Assembly (NCBI RefSeq): GCF_019097595.1
Contig: NC_080711.1
Span: 9,515,928 to 9,579,927, forward strand
From: Hemibagrus wyckioides
Taxonomy: Eukaryota; Chordata; Actinopteri; Siluriformes; Bagridae
Reading direction: 5' to 3'
DNA: 64,000 bases
Shown: in pieces, positions 39,018 through 50,152 of the stretch
How the letters are laid out: every line of letters starts with the position of its first letter
Position numbering within the stretch: position 1 is the first letter of the stretch
Program-made: the position numbers and the translations under genes
The notes under the pieces: model-generated
What the model was told of the DNA's origin: nothing
What the model saw: the letters and a program-made list of their open reading frames with translations, nothing else
Database searches by the model: none

Positions 39018-39465
39018 AAACCATATGAAGTTTTGAGGATTCTGACGTCACTAATAATGTACCAATTCAATTTGCCAAGATACACAATCCATGAGAGGCG
39101 TGATAGCAGTGAGCAGTAAGTCCTTATTAGATGTATATCATGCCAAGTAACATCACATGCGGAAAACCAAACCTGATCTAATACTGATTCAGCAGTTCGG
39201 TACAGAATCGATTCTAATACTAAGCCTCGAAAACAAACAAGTGAGGACCAGTGAGGTAGTATAAACTCTTGTGAAGTTTGTGCCCAGGATTAGCAGTCTG
39301 CAAAGCATCGCTCATATTGCAAAATGGATCTTGTAGCTAACGGAGAGACTTAATGGATGCTGTTAAGCGATAGCAGTCTCGAGCTGCTTCTCTTACCTCT
39401 GCGCCGCCGAAGCACAGACACGCCGCGAGCAGCAGCGCGCGCAGCCAGCAGAGCCCAGTGCACAT
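30000..39465 (-). CDS. pdgfb: Platelet-derived growth factor subunit B with enlarged exon 5 (6 exons, 515 aa)
   Basis: Secreted dimeric ligand of PDGF receptors; in vertebrates it recruits pericytes and mural cells. Exons, 5' to 3' on the - strand: 39465-39397, 34879-34783, 32999-32937, 32200-32007, 31636-30646, 30133-30000. Phases run 0,1,1,0,1 and total 1548 nt with TAG. Residues 1-23 are a signal peptide. The propeptide (24-73) has a sequon at N65 and ends in the furin-type site RLPR (70-73). The PDGF/VEGF domain has cysteines at 86, 113, 119, 122, 123, 130, 167 and 169; the spacing 27-6-3-1-7-37-2 equals human PDGF-B, and [14 protein letters not shown] is present. Exon 2 is 97 nt, as in human. 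Exon 5 adds about 280 residues beyond the family norm. Exon 6 encodes a basic retention motif ([15 protein letters not shown]). The protein is about twice the mammalian 241 aa. Which teleost paralogue (a or b) cannot be told from this window. Confidence 0.94.
30136..30160. repeat. (AGAC)n microsatellite at the pdgfb exon 6 acceptor
   Basis: Five or six AGAC units. On the gene's strand this is a TGTC pyrimidine-rich tract running directly into the TAG acceptor of exon 6. Confidence 0.9.
30646..31636 (-). CDS. pdgfb: pdgfb exon 5, expanded to 991 nt
   Basis: The exon opens after acceptor CTAG with the end of the growth-factor domain (VMKIEY...ECRCQ, residues 142-170). It then stays open for about 300 more codons. 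Residues 171-215 are Arg/Lys-rich. Residues 230-400 are Asn/Thr/Gln/Ser-rich with nine N-X-S/T sequons (N236, N255, N259, N279, N298, N308, N349, N372, N393) and one unpaired Cys (334). Residues 406-446 form a charged Leu/Glu/Lys segment that looks like a coiled coil, followed by a His/Gln-rich stretch (445-468). The donor CAG|GTAACA at 30646/30645 is phase 1, the phase exon 6 needs. A stop-free run of 336 codons in AT-rich DNA argues for real coding sequence. No similar block is known to me in mammalian PDGFB. Confidence 0.82.
31966..32004. repeat. (GT)n microsatellite beside the pdgfb exon 4 donor
   Basis: About 16 units broken once by TTTG. On the gene's strand this CA-rich tract begins immediately after the donor of exon 4. 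Confidence 0.9.
33187..33213. repeat. (GT)n microsatellite, pdgfb intron 2
   Basis: About 13 GT units. (AAT)n-rich sequence at 33008-33045 lies next to the exon 3 acceptor. Confidence 0.9.
33380..33558 (-). mobile_element. tRNA-derived SINE (pdgfb intron 2)
   Basis: On the - strand it opens GGGTAGCGGTAGCTCAAGTG, an A-box context, followed by a B-box GGGGTTCAACC. This is not a functional tRNA, because no cloverleaf 3' half follows. Confidence 0.75.
35612..35691. repeat. (AAAT)n / (AAAC)n microsatellite, pdgfb intron 1
   Basis: About 17 AAAT units grading into AAAC units. Confidence 0.95.
36314..36554 (+). mobile_element. tRNA-derived SINE with LINE-like tail (pdgfb intron 1)
   Basis: The A box lies in GTGGCTCAGTGGTAGG and the B box in GGGTTTGATTGTG. 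The 3' end reads CACTGTGGCGACCCC ... GGGAGCAGCCGAAAG, resembling the 3' end of the LINE at 26360-26829. It is flanked by a 12-bp direct repeat TACTAGATGATA (36302-36313 and 36555-36566), a target-site duplication. Confidence 0.85.
36685..36890. repeat. AT-rich long near-palindrome (pdgfb intron 1)
   Basis: The left side, from ATTCATTATACAATACATC through CACATTATATTTATTTATAT, is mirrored on the right (36801-36889) with few mismatches, and the inner part (AATATATATAATATAATATT) is mirrored too. The centre is near 36797. It resembles a foldback or MITE-type element. Confidence 0.75.
38531..38551. repeat. Short telomere-like (TTAGGG)3 tract
   Basis: Three and a half TTAGGG units in pdgfb intron 1; too short to show a former telomere. 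Confidence 0.9.
38985..39015. repeat. (CA)n microsatellite, pdgfb intron 1
   Basis: About 14 CA units. Confidence 0.95.
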
Positions 39466-39660
39466 CGCTCCGCCGCATTGAGAGGCACGCGCGGCCCGCT
39501 CGCTCTGCTCTGCTCTGCTTTACTCTTCTCTTCTCAGCACTCGGAGCGCGGGACAGCGGCGCGCGAGCTCACAGCCGCTAATGAAACACAGTGGCGCGCG
39601 TGGTAATCAGCGGCGGCGCGCGCTCCAAACTCCACACAGTGAGCAAACACGCAGGCTATT
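39385..39660 (-). promoter_or_regulatory. pdgfb: CpG-rich pdgfb first exon and 5' region
   Basis: This is the densest CpG/GC stretch in the window, surrounding the signal-peptide exon and its 5' UTR. A second small GC-rich patch lies at 40085-40145, with a CCCGCCCC Sp1-like site near 40170. An ATG at 39478-39476 lies 13 nt upstream of the chosen start in another frame. The chosen start (39465) has G at -3 and opens a proper signal peptide. Confidence 0.7.
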
Positions 39661-39947
39661 CTCCACACTGTTTACTATGAGGATGCAGCGGTCTCTCTGA
39701 AGCCCTGAGCAAAGTTTGTGTGTTTGTTAAATCGAGTAGCTGTTAAACACGAAGACTAAATGCAACAACAACAAAAAAAAAAAAAATCCGGAGGAGGGAA
39801 GATTTCTTCAGGAATCTCTTAGTAGAGTATTAAGCACATGTCAATGCTGAGAAACCTAGACTAGACTTACTCCAAAGGAAAGTGTCTCTAATAAGTTTCC
39901 AATATGTAGATTCTTGCTCTTAATGCTCCCTGAGCTGATCGTTAGAG

Positions 39948-39955
39948 TTTTATAT
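39948..39955 (-). promoter_or_regulatory. pdgfb: Candidate TATA box of pdgfb
   Basis: TATATAAA reads on the - strand about 480 bp upstream of the start codon. Mammalian PDGFB has a TATA promoter and a long 5' UTR, so the position is plausible: it would start transcription near 39920. It is a short AT motif in an AT-rich genome, so chance is possible. Confidence 0.4.
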
Positions 39956-40197
39956 ACTTTTTTCAGTAGCAGTCACTCCATGCTGCATGACGTATCAGGA
40001 TTCACTTGAACTTCTTTTTCTTCGTATCTCTCTCATTTGGAGCAAAACTAAACGTTTCTTCCTTATTCCATGGAGGCTTATCAGTCCGCGGCGCTGCGCG
40101 CGTGTCAACCCCACCGTCTTGATTACGGTGAGCTCGAGCGCCTCTGTGTAAGTCTGTGAGCTCTTATCTTTCCCGCCCCTTCAGGGCAGGGCTGTAT

Positions 40198-40220
40198 GTG
40201 TGTGTGTGTGTGTGTGTGTG
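40198..40220. repeat. (TG)n microsatellite upstream of pdgfb
   Basis: About 11 units at the distal edge of the promoter region. Confidence 0.9.
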
Positions 40221-40229
40221 CACTGAGGG

Positions 40230-42143
40230 GAAAAACGCAGTTTAGGGATTTTTGCACAGAGGATACTGCATACTAAACCATCCTTTTATTCTAGAATATA
40301 AAAAAAAACCCAACACAAATACATGAAAAAAATATTACAGTAATTGCATAAACATGAATGAATAATTACCTTGTGTTCTGTGGTTGCTAAAGGTCAATTG
40401 CCTCGAGTAAGACAAGTAAAATGTGTATCTGAATATTACACTGCTTTAGTGCTATTTTTAAATATTATAACCTTTCCCATTTGCCCAGCAGGGCTGTCAG
40501 TTATGCATCTAATTCTCCCAGCAGCCTAAAGCATTCAAGAATAATTTCCATTTAAAATGCAAATCAGGTTTGTTTTTTTTTGCATACATGTCAAAGTAAG
40601 ATTCAAATTTGTGGACTGAGATGCCCAGTGCAGTGGTGATTTTTTTTTTTTTTTTGTTCCCGTAAGCATTTTGTGTTTATTTGAAGGTATATTTAGGGTC
40701 ATTATCTAGAAAGCCATCAATCTTCACAAAAGCCCTTGGGCCTGTATGTTGAGTAGTGATGAAAAATTGAATCTTTTCCAAGATTAGTGTGAACAGAATC
40801 TGTTTAGTTTAGTGATTTGTTCATACCAATTCACCAAATTATTCCAATGCTAAGTCCACATCAGGCTTCAGTATAGCTAATGAGGTTTGCTAGTTCTGTG
40901 TTGTTCTATAATGCGCTTGTATGTCGGTGCGTAGAAGAATTCTTTTTCACACGCAGCCCAATTCTGCCCATGTTCTGAAAGCTGGAAATCATCATCTTTG
41001 AGGAATGAGCTGGAATGGTACTCACTGAACTCACTGACTCAGCTGTAAAAGTGAATGAAAGACTGAATCTCTGAATGACTAAAATGATTCACTGACACAA
41101 GGAACAAGGCAGAGGTTGCGCATACAGAGAGGCCTACAGTACGAACAATCTCCACACAATCTAGGTATGGAAATGTGAAGTTTTGGCTTTCACACTCTTT
41201 TATGCTTGGTAATTGTGAAAGCCCTAGCAACAAACAAGGAACTGATACCGATTCATAAAAAAAGATGAATGGATGTCTACTGTCTTCAAAACCTTCTCAA
41301 AGCGTCAATGATCCACTACAATATTTTACAGTGTGTTTGGAGGCATTTCTTGTATACAGCCCTGAAAACTTCTAACCACAACACACACGCATCTCACAAT
41401 CGTTCCAATGACACATGAATTTTGAGAAATGCTCACATGTCCTCCTCCTTGCACATGCATTTTCTAACAAAAGCATTGATTACTACTGCAGCCTATCATA
41501 AATATTTGGAAATGAGTGAATAAAAAAAAAAGAAAAGAAATATAAAGTCACAGATTTGCATTATTTCACAGCAGAGCTTCAGAGACAGGAGAATGCTGAA
41601 TCCTCTTATCCTGATAAATCGTTAGTCATTAGGAAAATGTGTGGGTAGCTGCAACAGAAGCGGACAAAAGAGCTCTGTGGTCAGATAGCATGACAACAGA
41701 CTGTGTACGACCGCAACAGAAATGATGGCACTGTGTGTGTGTGTGTGTGAGGAGATGATCTGAGCTGCTGAGGAAAAGGACATAGGTCAAGTGTGAACAA
41801 GAGCATCGAGATCTCTCACAACTTGTCTGACTCCTCATCTGTCTTTCTCACTTGCACACTGTTGCTCTCTGTCTTTCCTTCAGTCCGTCTCTCTCCATCA
41901 TTCCCTAGCTCTCGCCCTTTCTTCCCAAAACACAAAGCTGTAAGATTCTCTCATCTTTTCTTCTCCTGCTCTAATGCATTTGCCCTTTCACTCCTCTCTT
42001 TATTTTTCCATCTCCCACTGACTCTCTCGCTTCCTCTCTGTTACTTCTGTTCTGCCCTTTCCTCATCTTTTTTATCTTGGTGCCATTTCATTTTCTGCTT
42101 CATTCATCTGTAAGATGTACAATATAGTCAATTGTTCAAGTAT

Positions 42144-42182
<39 letters not shown>

Positions 42183-42475
42183 AAAGAAAAATGTCTAGCT
42201 AAATACTTATGAAGTGCATGTATGGTGACGCATTTCTGACATATTAGGCTCTACATTTGTGATTTTTAACTCAGTTGATAAAGGTTTCAGGCTTTGGTTG
42301 ATGGATGCACATTTCCCAGAGGAAATTCACCCTCCCTGGTTGGTAACTGTGATGGGATGATCTCTCCAGTGGGTGGGAATTAACACATGACAAAACAAAA
42401 CAACGTTGCATCATTGACATTTATTGTTGAGGCAAGTAATAATGGGTGTTGGGATTAAATGCATTGATTATGTTC
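40230..42475. other. Gene-free stretch upstream of pdgfb
   Basis: No exon recognised. About 41820-42180 on the + strand is strongly pyrimidine-rich (C/T), ending in (CT)n at 42146-42175. T- and A-runs lie near 40639-40656 and 41521-41531. Confidence 0.5.
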
Positions 42476-42895
42476 ACCGACAAGGCATAACATTATGACC
42501 ACCTGCCTAATATTGTGTTGGTCCCTGTTTTGCTGCCAAAACAGGCTTGACCCATCATACACTGTGTATTCTGACACCTGAACCAGCCTGAACATCTTCA
42601 GCAATTTGAGCAACAGTAGCTCGTTTTGGATCGGACCACACGGGCCAGCCTTCGCTCCCCACGTGCATTAATGAGCCTTGGTCGCCCATAATCCTGTGGT
42701 CGTTCACCACTTGAACCACTTTTGATGGATACTGACCACTGCAGACCGGGAACACCCCACAAGAGCTGCAGTTTTGGAGATGCTCTGATTCAGTCATTTA
42801 GCCATCACAATTTGTCCCTTGTCATAACGTGTAATCAGATAATCAGTGTTATTAACTTCACCACTCAGTGCTCGTAATGTTATGGCTGATCGGTG
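42476..42895 (-). mobile_element. TIR element, family A, copy 2
   Basis: Ends CACCGACAAGGCATAACATT and, from the right, CACCGATCAGCCATAACATT; 420 bp. The body matches copies 1 and 3 (CGGGAACACCCCACAAGAGC and similar) but lacks the segment before the right end that copy 3 keeps. Confidence 0.8.
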
Positions 42896-43469
42896 TATAT
42901 GCATGTCTACGCATCCAAACAGATCACACTTGTCAATTTCATAAAATACAGAATGTACTCCAGTGGTTCAGTACATGATGATGTCTTTCCATGGCAGTTT
43001 TATGGGTGTTCACTCGCATGTAAGAAACTCCAGGAAAGTGTGTATACATCAGTACATTCTTTATCTTTATGATGGCAATAAATTTCCCAACTGTTTAATT
43101 AATTGCGAGCCATTTTATTGTTTCCATTAATTATAACCTGTTTTCCATTCAGATTGCTTCAGCCTACGGAGTTTTGTTCAGATTTATTACAGATCATTTA
43201 AAAAGAATTCATTTAGTTGCATTTAGACAATAATGGGGAAGTAGTGTATTTATACTGAAATGAGATGAATTCAATAGAGAACATCCACAAAACCAGGATG
43301 TAGGAAATGGGACGGGACTCTTAAGGCATTGCCCGAGGTCAGGAAACACCAGTTTGGTAATAGCATTGGAATTTCTTCATTAATACACTGTCAATGTCAA
43401 GATTTATCCAACCTGATAAAAGTTCTAAATAAGTGAATGTTAATGTAAAATTAATTCTAGAATGTTCTA

Positions 43470-43470
<1 letters not shown>

Positions 43471-43523
<53 letters not shown>

Positions 43524-43543
43524 TATTATTATTATTATTATTG
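43471..43543. repeat. (AAT)n / (ATT)n microsatellite
   Basis: About 17 AAT units switching to ATT units, then GTT units, so the tract itself is self-complementary. Confidence 0.95.
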
Positions 43544-43555
43544 TTGTTGTTGTTG

Positions 43556-43621
43556 TTTTATCATGCCATAAGTATCTACTACTATTATTAAATAGTAGTA
43601 GATACTTATGGTATGATAAAA
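43556..43621. repeat. Inverted repeat, 31-bp arms
   Basis: Arms 43556-43586 and 43591-43621 are complementary with one mismatch around a 4-nt loop (ATTA). It sits directly after the AAT/ATT/GTT microsatellite. Confidence 0.9.
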
Positions 43622-45656
43622 CCATAATTCATAAATAATAGTTTTCTACAGCATGTGCATGTGATTTGTAGGTGATAAATGATGTTCAGTACATTTGTGT
43701 GTTTATAATGTAGCTTTCCAGTAAATGCCAATAAAGTGCCACAGTTCAGAGGAGATGTTGATGTGGTGGAGTTCCAATAAATGATTTTTTTTTTAAGTCT
43801 GGGTAAGTTGCCATTGGACAATTTGTAATGTGGCCGTTACCTAAAATAGGTCTTTTGTGAGAAAGGAAAACATGGATAAAAGCCACTTAAACATGGCACG
43901 ACAAATTAATGGTTAAACATCAAAATGTCACAGTACAATGCAAATTCATGTGCTATAATGTGCAGAATAAGAGTTGAGCAGTGAGGCAGGAAGGGAGAGT
44001 CTTCACACATTTTTTGAAGGTAAGAATGAATCAGGATGAAGTTACTTTTAAAAGAATTGTAGTTGTATGTTTGTGCATCTCATATGAATGCAACTCTAAC
44101 ATTTAAAAATCTACTTCAGAAGTTTAGGATCAAACATGAGCTTGGTTTAAGGACATATTGGAAACCTTAGAAACGTCAGCCATAATGATATTTCCAGCCC
44201 GACTGCCATGTAGGAAATTATAGAGTGGTAACCCTGTGGCTGAGGTAACAGGATGATGCGTAAAGAAGACGGCTATTGTTTAATGGTACACAGTCTCTGC
44301 TGCAGGAAACTGACTCTGAGGACTTATACATTTACACTTTACACCAAGACCCACAGAGCGGAGGGAATTTTAGTTAGGTGTACAAGCGTCAGAACGGATA
44401 AAAATGGCTGCCTGAATAGTGTGATACTAATATATTAGGAAATTAGAGTCATTAGAGTCAGTAAAGACGTCAAACAATGCCTGAAGTTTTGAAACAAATA
44501 GAAATTGTTTTTGGTAACGGTCTCTGCATCCCAACATGCCAGTGAAATAGAAAATTATTTACTGTGAACTAAACTGAAATCATTTACTGCAATGTCCTAA
44601 AAACTGGGTGTGGTTCTAGGTCATGTGACCAGGTTCCGTCTTTGTGTTATTAGTTCTTTCACTGTGGAATGTAGGCAATCATATATTATCTCTTTATAAT
44701 CAACACTCTCTGTATGTGATTATGTGATAGAGCAGGACACATACAATGTGGTGGCACACAGTGTAGCATTGATAAATTCAGACTGTTCATGCCAAGAGCT
44801 GAAAAAGAGCACGATAAATTCCTGAATTATGACCACAACTTCGTGGCCTAATGGGTCTTTGAGCTCTGAGAGCTTTCACTGGTTTGGTCAGCACTTCCAC
44901 TGGGTGTGATTAAGACGCTCCTTTGTATTAATCATCTTAAGGTTGGCTTGACTACAGTGAAAGACTGGAAACGTGTTAAAGCACTAAAGAGTTTTCCACA
45001 GTGTGTACTGAGCAGCGGACTTCCTCCACGTACACAATGAAGCTGTGTCATTTAGCTATTTATGTGTGTAAACCTTTCCACATTCGGTATCTGGTACTGT
45101 ATAACACTCCAGTAACAGCAAGGCCAAAAAACACATCATTGATCCTTCATTTAACCCGTTCTGTGTTCCATTCCGCTGGTGAAATGGGATTCAGATGATC
45201 AGAGATTTTCAATCAGTATAAAGAAATGAATTGTTTTCTCGCCACAAGTCTGTTATAAAGATTTATTCAGGATGCTGTTGGGTTTCTGTGTGTTGAGTAT
45301 CACGACTCTGTGTTCGGCTGCTGGTGAGCATGTCGATGGGAAAGGGAAGGGGTATGAGCGCACTGCTGGTTACAGAGATAAAACAGACAACACAGCAAAA
45401 GATTTTTTGATAATAACACACCGTATACAATAGGCTAGGTAAAAATTACTTATTAAAAACTGGAAATACTTATGAGACTTTAACCATCAGTGTGGAGTGT
45501 CACATGACAAATAAATCCAATGCTAAAACAGGAAGAAATTCCATTTTTTATTCATTCTGTTGGTTTAGGAAGGTTGCCTGGTGTGGACGATTAAAGGCCA
45601 AATAGAATTATTTTACAGTATTAAATAATAATTAATTCCACAAATTTTTGCTTTTG

Positions 45657-45696
<40 letters not shown>

Positions 45697-47579
45697 TTAC
45701 TCCCAAGTCTGTTGTGCTCTTTTCCAAGCCAGCACTACTGGGAATAAACCACAATCAAACCAAACATGGAAACATGTTTAATGCTTGTGCTCTTTTTTTC
45801 ATGACACCACCACAAAGGAATATTCATTTTATAAATTTGTTCTGTGATTTTTTAGATTTTAATTATCTCGGTATTTACATCCTGGCTTCTTGCCTTAAAG
45901 CTGTTTTTGGAAATAGCTGGGAAAAGCACATGGATCATACTGTGGAAAATCTGAGGCAAGAACTTTTTAACCCTCACTGGAATTCCTAAAGGATATCAAA
46001 TATTTTTTAAGAAGTGCACTGTTCTTATTTCAATTATTATTATTAATTATTATTATTATGCATGGCAAAATGACGAGATAAAGAAAATACAGATGCATGA
46101 CATACGGATGAAAACTTTGGTTGGTAAACTAGATGGAAACTTTCCTCATAAAAAAGGAAAATGTGCCTATATTTTACAATTTTATAATCGACTAAAACAA
46201 TTTGATTACTAAAGACTAATTACAAGTGCAGAAGAAGTTGGAGGCAGTTACAAATGGAAAGGCATCCAAATTACCACAGAATTCCTAAATTTGATCGGTC
46301 AGAATCAGAATCTGATTGGTCAGAATGTGATGATCGAGTTTCTATAACAGCAGCTCCTGGTGATAGTGCTGACTATAATAAAAGTAATAGGTTTATATTA
46401 CAATTGTTTGTATTTCTGTAGTAACTGTAGTCTATACAGTGGAAATGTGGTATTATTCAACAAAGTAAAATGTATTAATGTTTATATGCTGGAGCTTTCT
46501 GTAAGGACAATTAATATTTATAAAGTGGAAGGCTGTACAAGGTAAAATAAATATATTTTGAAAAGAAAAAGAAAAATACATGCCATGTGAATACCATGAC
46601 TGATATTTTCATATGAATAAAATGAGTATGAATATCCCACTGAATACAGTGTTTGCAGTTATAGTGTATTATGAAAAGTGCACATACCATGGTGTTTTAT
46701 TTCTTACTTATAACACAACTGATATAAGAATTTATGCTCTATTAATGTCTTAACTACTGAATGCTACTTAGTTATTTATCTCAATTTTAATAATAAAAGG
46801 ATGCTTCTGAAGTGTCACTAAATCTTGTATTCTTTGTCGTCTAAGTGGATGCAAAGCACTGTATATACAGTGTGTGTGTGTGTGTGTTTTCTGTGCTGTA
46901 AGACTGAAGATTTGTGTTAGATGTTGAAGAGCAGGGCCTAACACACTACAACTAAGTAAATAATGAGAAACTCAGAGCAGTTTTGTGATTTGTATCTGGG
47001 TGTAGTGCTTTATAGTGTTCTACAGTGTGTGTGTGTGTTTGTGTGTGTGCGTGTGTGTGTGTGCTTATTAAGCTATTAAGCTGTCAGATTTATAGAGTTA
47101 TGATTAATGAAGGCATGATTTGATATAGCTCTAAGAGTTGCAGGTGTCTCAGTGGAATGAGTGGTTTGATCTCACAACTGTGTGTTTCGCTGGGAAAGTC
47201 CCCTAGCAACTAAATGCCTCTTTCACAGTTCCTCCCACCCTGCTGGCCAAATACAGTTGTGTATACACACACACACACACACACACAGTTGTTGAAAGAA
47301 GCTCAGTACTGTTCAGATGACTGGGTACATTTTTTTTACACATTGTAGTACATATTTGATCATTTTTGCTCTTCATTTCGTGTTTCTCTTCTAGCACAAA
47401 CACACAAATAGGAATATACACTTAAACTGACATTTAAAAAAAAATATATATAAATAAATTAAAACATATTTCACTTTTATTAGTATGTAGCCATCAACAA
47501 AAGTGGAAACAAATAGAAATATTTTATTTATTTAAATAAAAATATTTGGTTAAAAGTTATAGTTATATAAAAGTTGGTT
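43622..47579. other. Gene-free stretch
   Basis: Contains (CT)n at 45661-45694, (TG)n near 46870-46888 and 47024-47062, and (CA)n at 47266-47286. No splice-framed coding signal recognised. Confidence 0.45.
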
Positions 47580-47584
47580 ATAAG

Positions 47585-48390
47585 TATGCACACCCTTTAA
47601 CTGATATCTTCTTGAAGCACCTTTTGCTCTTGATACAGCACTCAGAATTTTTGCGAAAGAATCTATCAGCTTAGCACATCTTGACTTGCCGATTGTATTC
47701 CACCTTTCCTGGCAAAAATGCTTCAGATCTATCCCAATAACGAGGGGATCTCCAGTGTGCAGCCCTCTTCAAATCATTCCACAGGTTTTCATTAGGATTT
47801 AGATCTGGGCTCTGACTGGGCCATTCCCAAACATTGATCTTCTTCTGCTGTTGATTTGTGCTTTGGGTCTTTATTATGCTAGAAGGTGAAATCTTTCTTC
47901 ATCTTCAGCTGTCTAACAAAGGCCTGGGGGTTTTGTGTCATGATCCTTTGTATTGACTACAGCTCCAGTTCCTCCAGTTCCAGCAGAAGAGAAGCAGCCT
48001 CATAGGATAATGCTCCCACCACCATGCTTCACCGTGAGGGTGATGTTTTTTTGTTTAAAACTAATCTTTCAGGATTATGCCCAAGTTTTACCTTGGTTTG
48101 GTGCCCAATTTCTTCCAGCTGCTGACGATGGCCTTCACAGTATTCCATGGTACATGCTTTGGAAAGGCTTTTTCAATGAAATACTACACATACCTTGAAA
48201 TCTTTTGCAGAACATGACTTCAGCAGTCAGATGAAACCAACAGAAACATCTGATCTTTATTTGGGATTAAGCACAACTGCTTAATCGATGACATGGGCAA
48301 AGAAATTACTTTTATCCATGTGTTTGAGTGTGATTGATTAATTCTGAGCACAGCCCTGTTAGAAAAGGATGTGCACACTAAAGCAACCAG
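47585..48390 (-). mobile_element. Tc1/mariner-type element remnant, family D
   Basis: The + strand text is the reverse of a decayed fish Tc1-type sequence: AGATCTGGGCTCTGACTGGG, then CACCACCATGCTTCACCGTG. The ends carry GTATGCACACCC and GGATGTGCACAC, likely residues of inverted termini. Stops in all frames. Confidence 0.65.
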
Positions 48391-49579
48391 TGTATTTTAG
48401 GTTTCTTGTTTTGTTGTTTAACTTGAATTTTAGTGATTGCAATAACACAGTACATGTTGGGAAAGACTTGATTTATTTTGAGCTGCTTCTGTTATCTAAG
48501 AACTCAATAAACAGACTTCTCGTGAAGATTGGCTAACTTGGAAGAACGATCTCAGAAGCACAGGAGGACATACAATGCATCTTTGCTAAACTTGAGATGT
48601 GCCACTCTGAGTGGAATCATATCTTCCTGTTGTGCAACAGACCATCCCTGAACATTTTTTATTAATGGTAGAGAACCACCAAATGTAAAAAATTAACAAT
48701 CCGTAAAATGAACAAACATAACATTATTTACATCACTGTCATTTTAATGTATGAAGCTTACTGTTTGCAACTGGGACCAACTTCAAACTAGGCTAATGAG
48801 TTAAGCATTACCTCAGGGTGAAAGCTAGCATAGTTTCATTAAAATACTTTAGAGGGCTAAATTTGTAATTTGAAAAAGGCTGATGCATCCTTGATATCAG
48901 GAATTTCATGCGTCCTTGATACTTGCGTTCTTGAGTATTGGAATCCATTACGGACTTCACTGTAATCATCTGTATGAGGGGACATTAACAATATGTTCCT
49001 TTCATGCTGTTCAGGTTAGCTATTTGTCCTTATATCTGTCTGGACTAATTTTAGGTATTGGTTTCCTTTAGCACATGTCACTTATGCGTGCATACAGAAA
49101 TATCACCTCACCACAGCTTGTTCTATAGAGGCTCAGGTTGCATTACTTGCAGGAAAGTTTCACTCTGCTTTATCACCTCATCAAGTATAAAATGATTTGA
49201 GTGCCTCACCCACCTTCATTTCCAAGCTCTATAAAATGCAATAACCAACGATCTGTTACCTGTTTTTAAGTGTGTGCAACTTTAAGGAGAACATAAAAAA
49301 AATGGCTGCCAGGCAACTGTATTTAGAGATAACATTGCAATACATTACGCCAGCTTGTCATTTCTGAGATGTTGCAAAAGAAGTGGTATGTTATTTTACA
49401 GACTGGGTGCCAAAATATCTGAAACATGTTACAGTGCTGCCATGCACTTGCAGGATCAGGAGAGAAGCAAGAGAGAAGCAAATGATTGTTGGCAGTTTAC
49501 TCACAGTGTCTGCCGCATACTTTCATCTGGGATTAAGATAACTGAATTCAAGCCAAGTATTAGACAGATGAAGATATGT

Positions 49580-49646
<67 letters not shown>

Positions 49647-49982
49647 TAAGAGTTAGCAGGGCCATTAGGTTACTTATCCATGAGTTTAAGTTTCAGCAAA
49701 GGCCTTGTAAATAAATTCCCACAAAATAACTATGTGAGAACACAGAAAAACAGAAGAAAGTTCCCAGAATATGTTAATTTTTTACAAAAGAAATAAAACA
49801 AAAACAGAAAAAAGAAACAAAATACCCTTCCCTGAGACCTATAAATCCTTCTGCTTAATGTGAAACATTAAAAAATTCTACAATGCTTTATGTTGAGAGA
49901 TTTCTGGATTAAAGGAGCAGTGTGTAATTTTTAGAGACCTCTATTTTCTGTGCTACAAGTTTTGTTTAAGGCTTATATTATC
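48391..49982. other. Gene-free stretch with (GT)n(GA)n at 49576-49644
   Basis: The only notable structure is a compound GT-then-GA microsatellite near 49576-49644, which creates a spurious ORF. No gene recognised. Confidence 0.5.
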
Positions 49983-50152
49983 CAGAGAGTCACTATGAGG
50001 ATCAGAAAGTTGTGAGTTCAAATCCCAGCAACCTGCCACTGCTGGGAACTTGAGCAAGTCCCTTAACCCTCAACTGTTTAGTTGTATAATTAAGTTAGAT
50101 GTTAATTCGCTCTGGATGAGGGCGTCTTGCAAAAAGCTGTAAATATAAATGA
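49983..50152 (+). mobile_element. tRNA-derived SINE
   Basis: B-box-like GTGAGTTCAAATCCCAG, body CAAGTCCCTTAACCCTCAAC, 3' end GATGAGGGCGTCTTGCAAAA. Same family as 25905 and 58125 in the opposite orientation. Confidence 0.7.

Noticed and set aside
38822..39085. An extra pdgfb exon in intron 1 (- strand ORF ending near a GTGAGT donor)
   Set aside because: Half of the ORF is a translated CA repeat, there is no good acceptor, and exon 1 (phase 0) joins exon 2 correctly without it.
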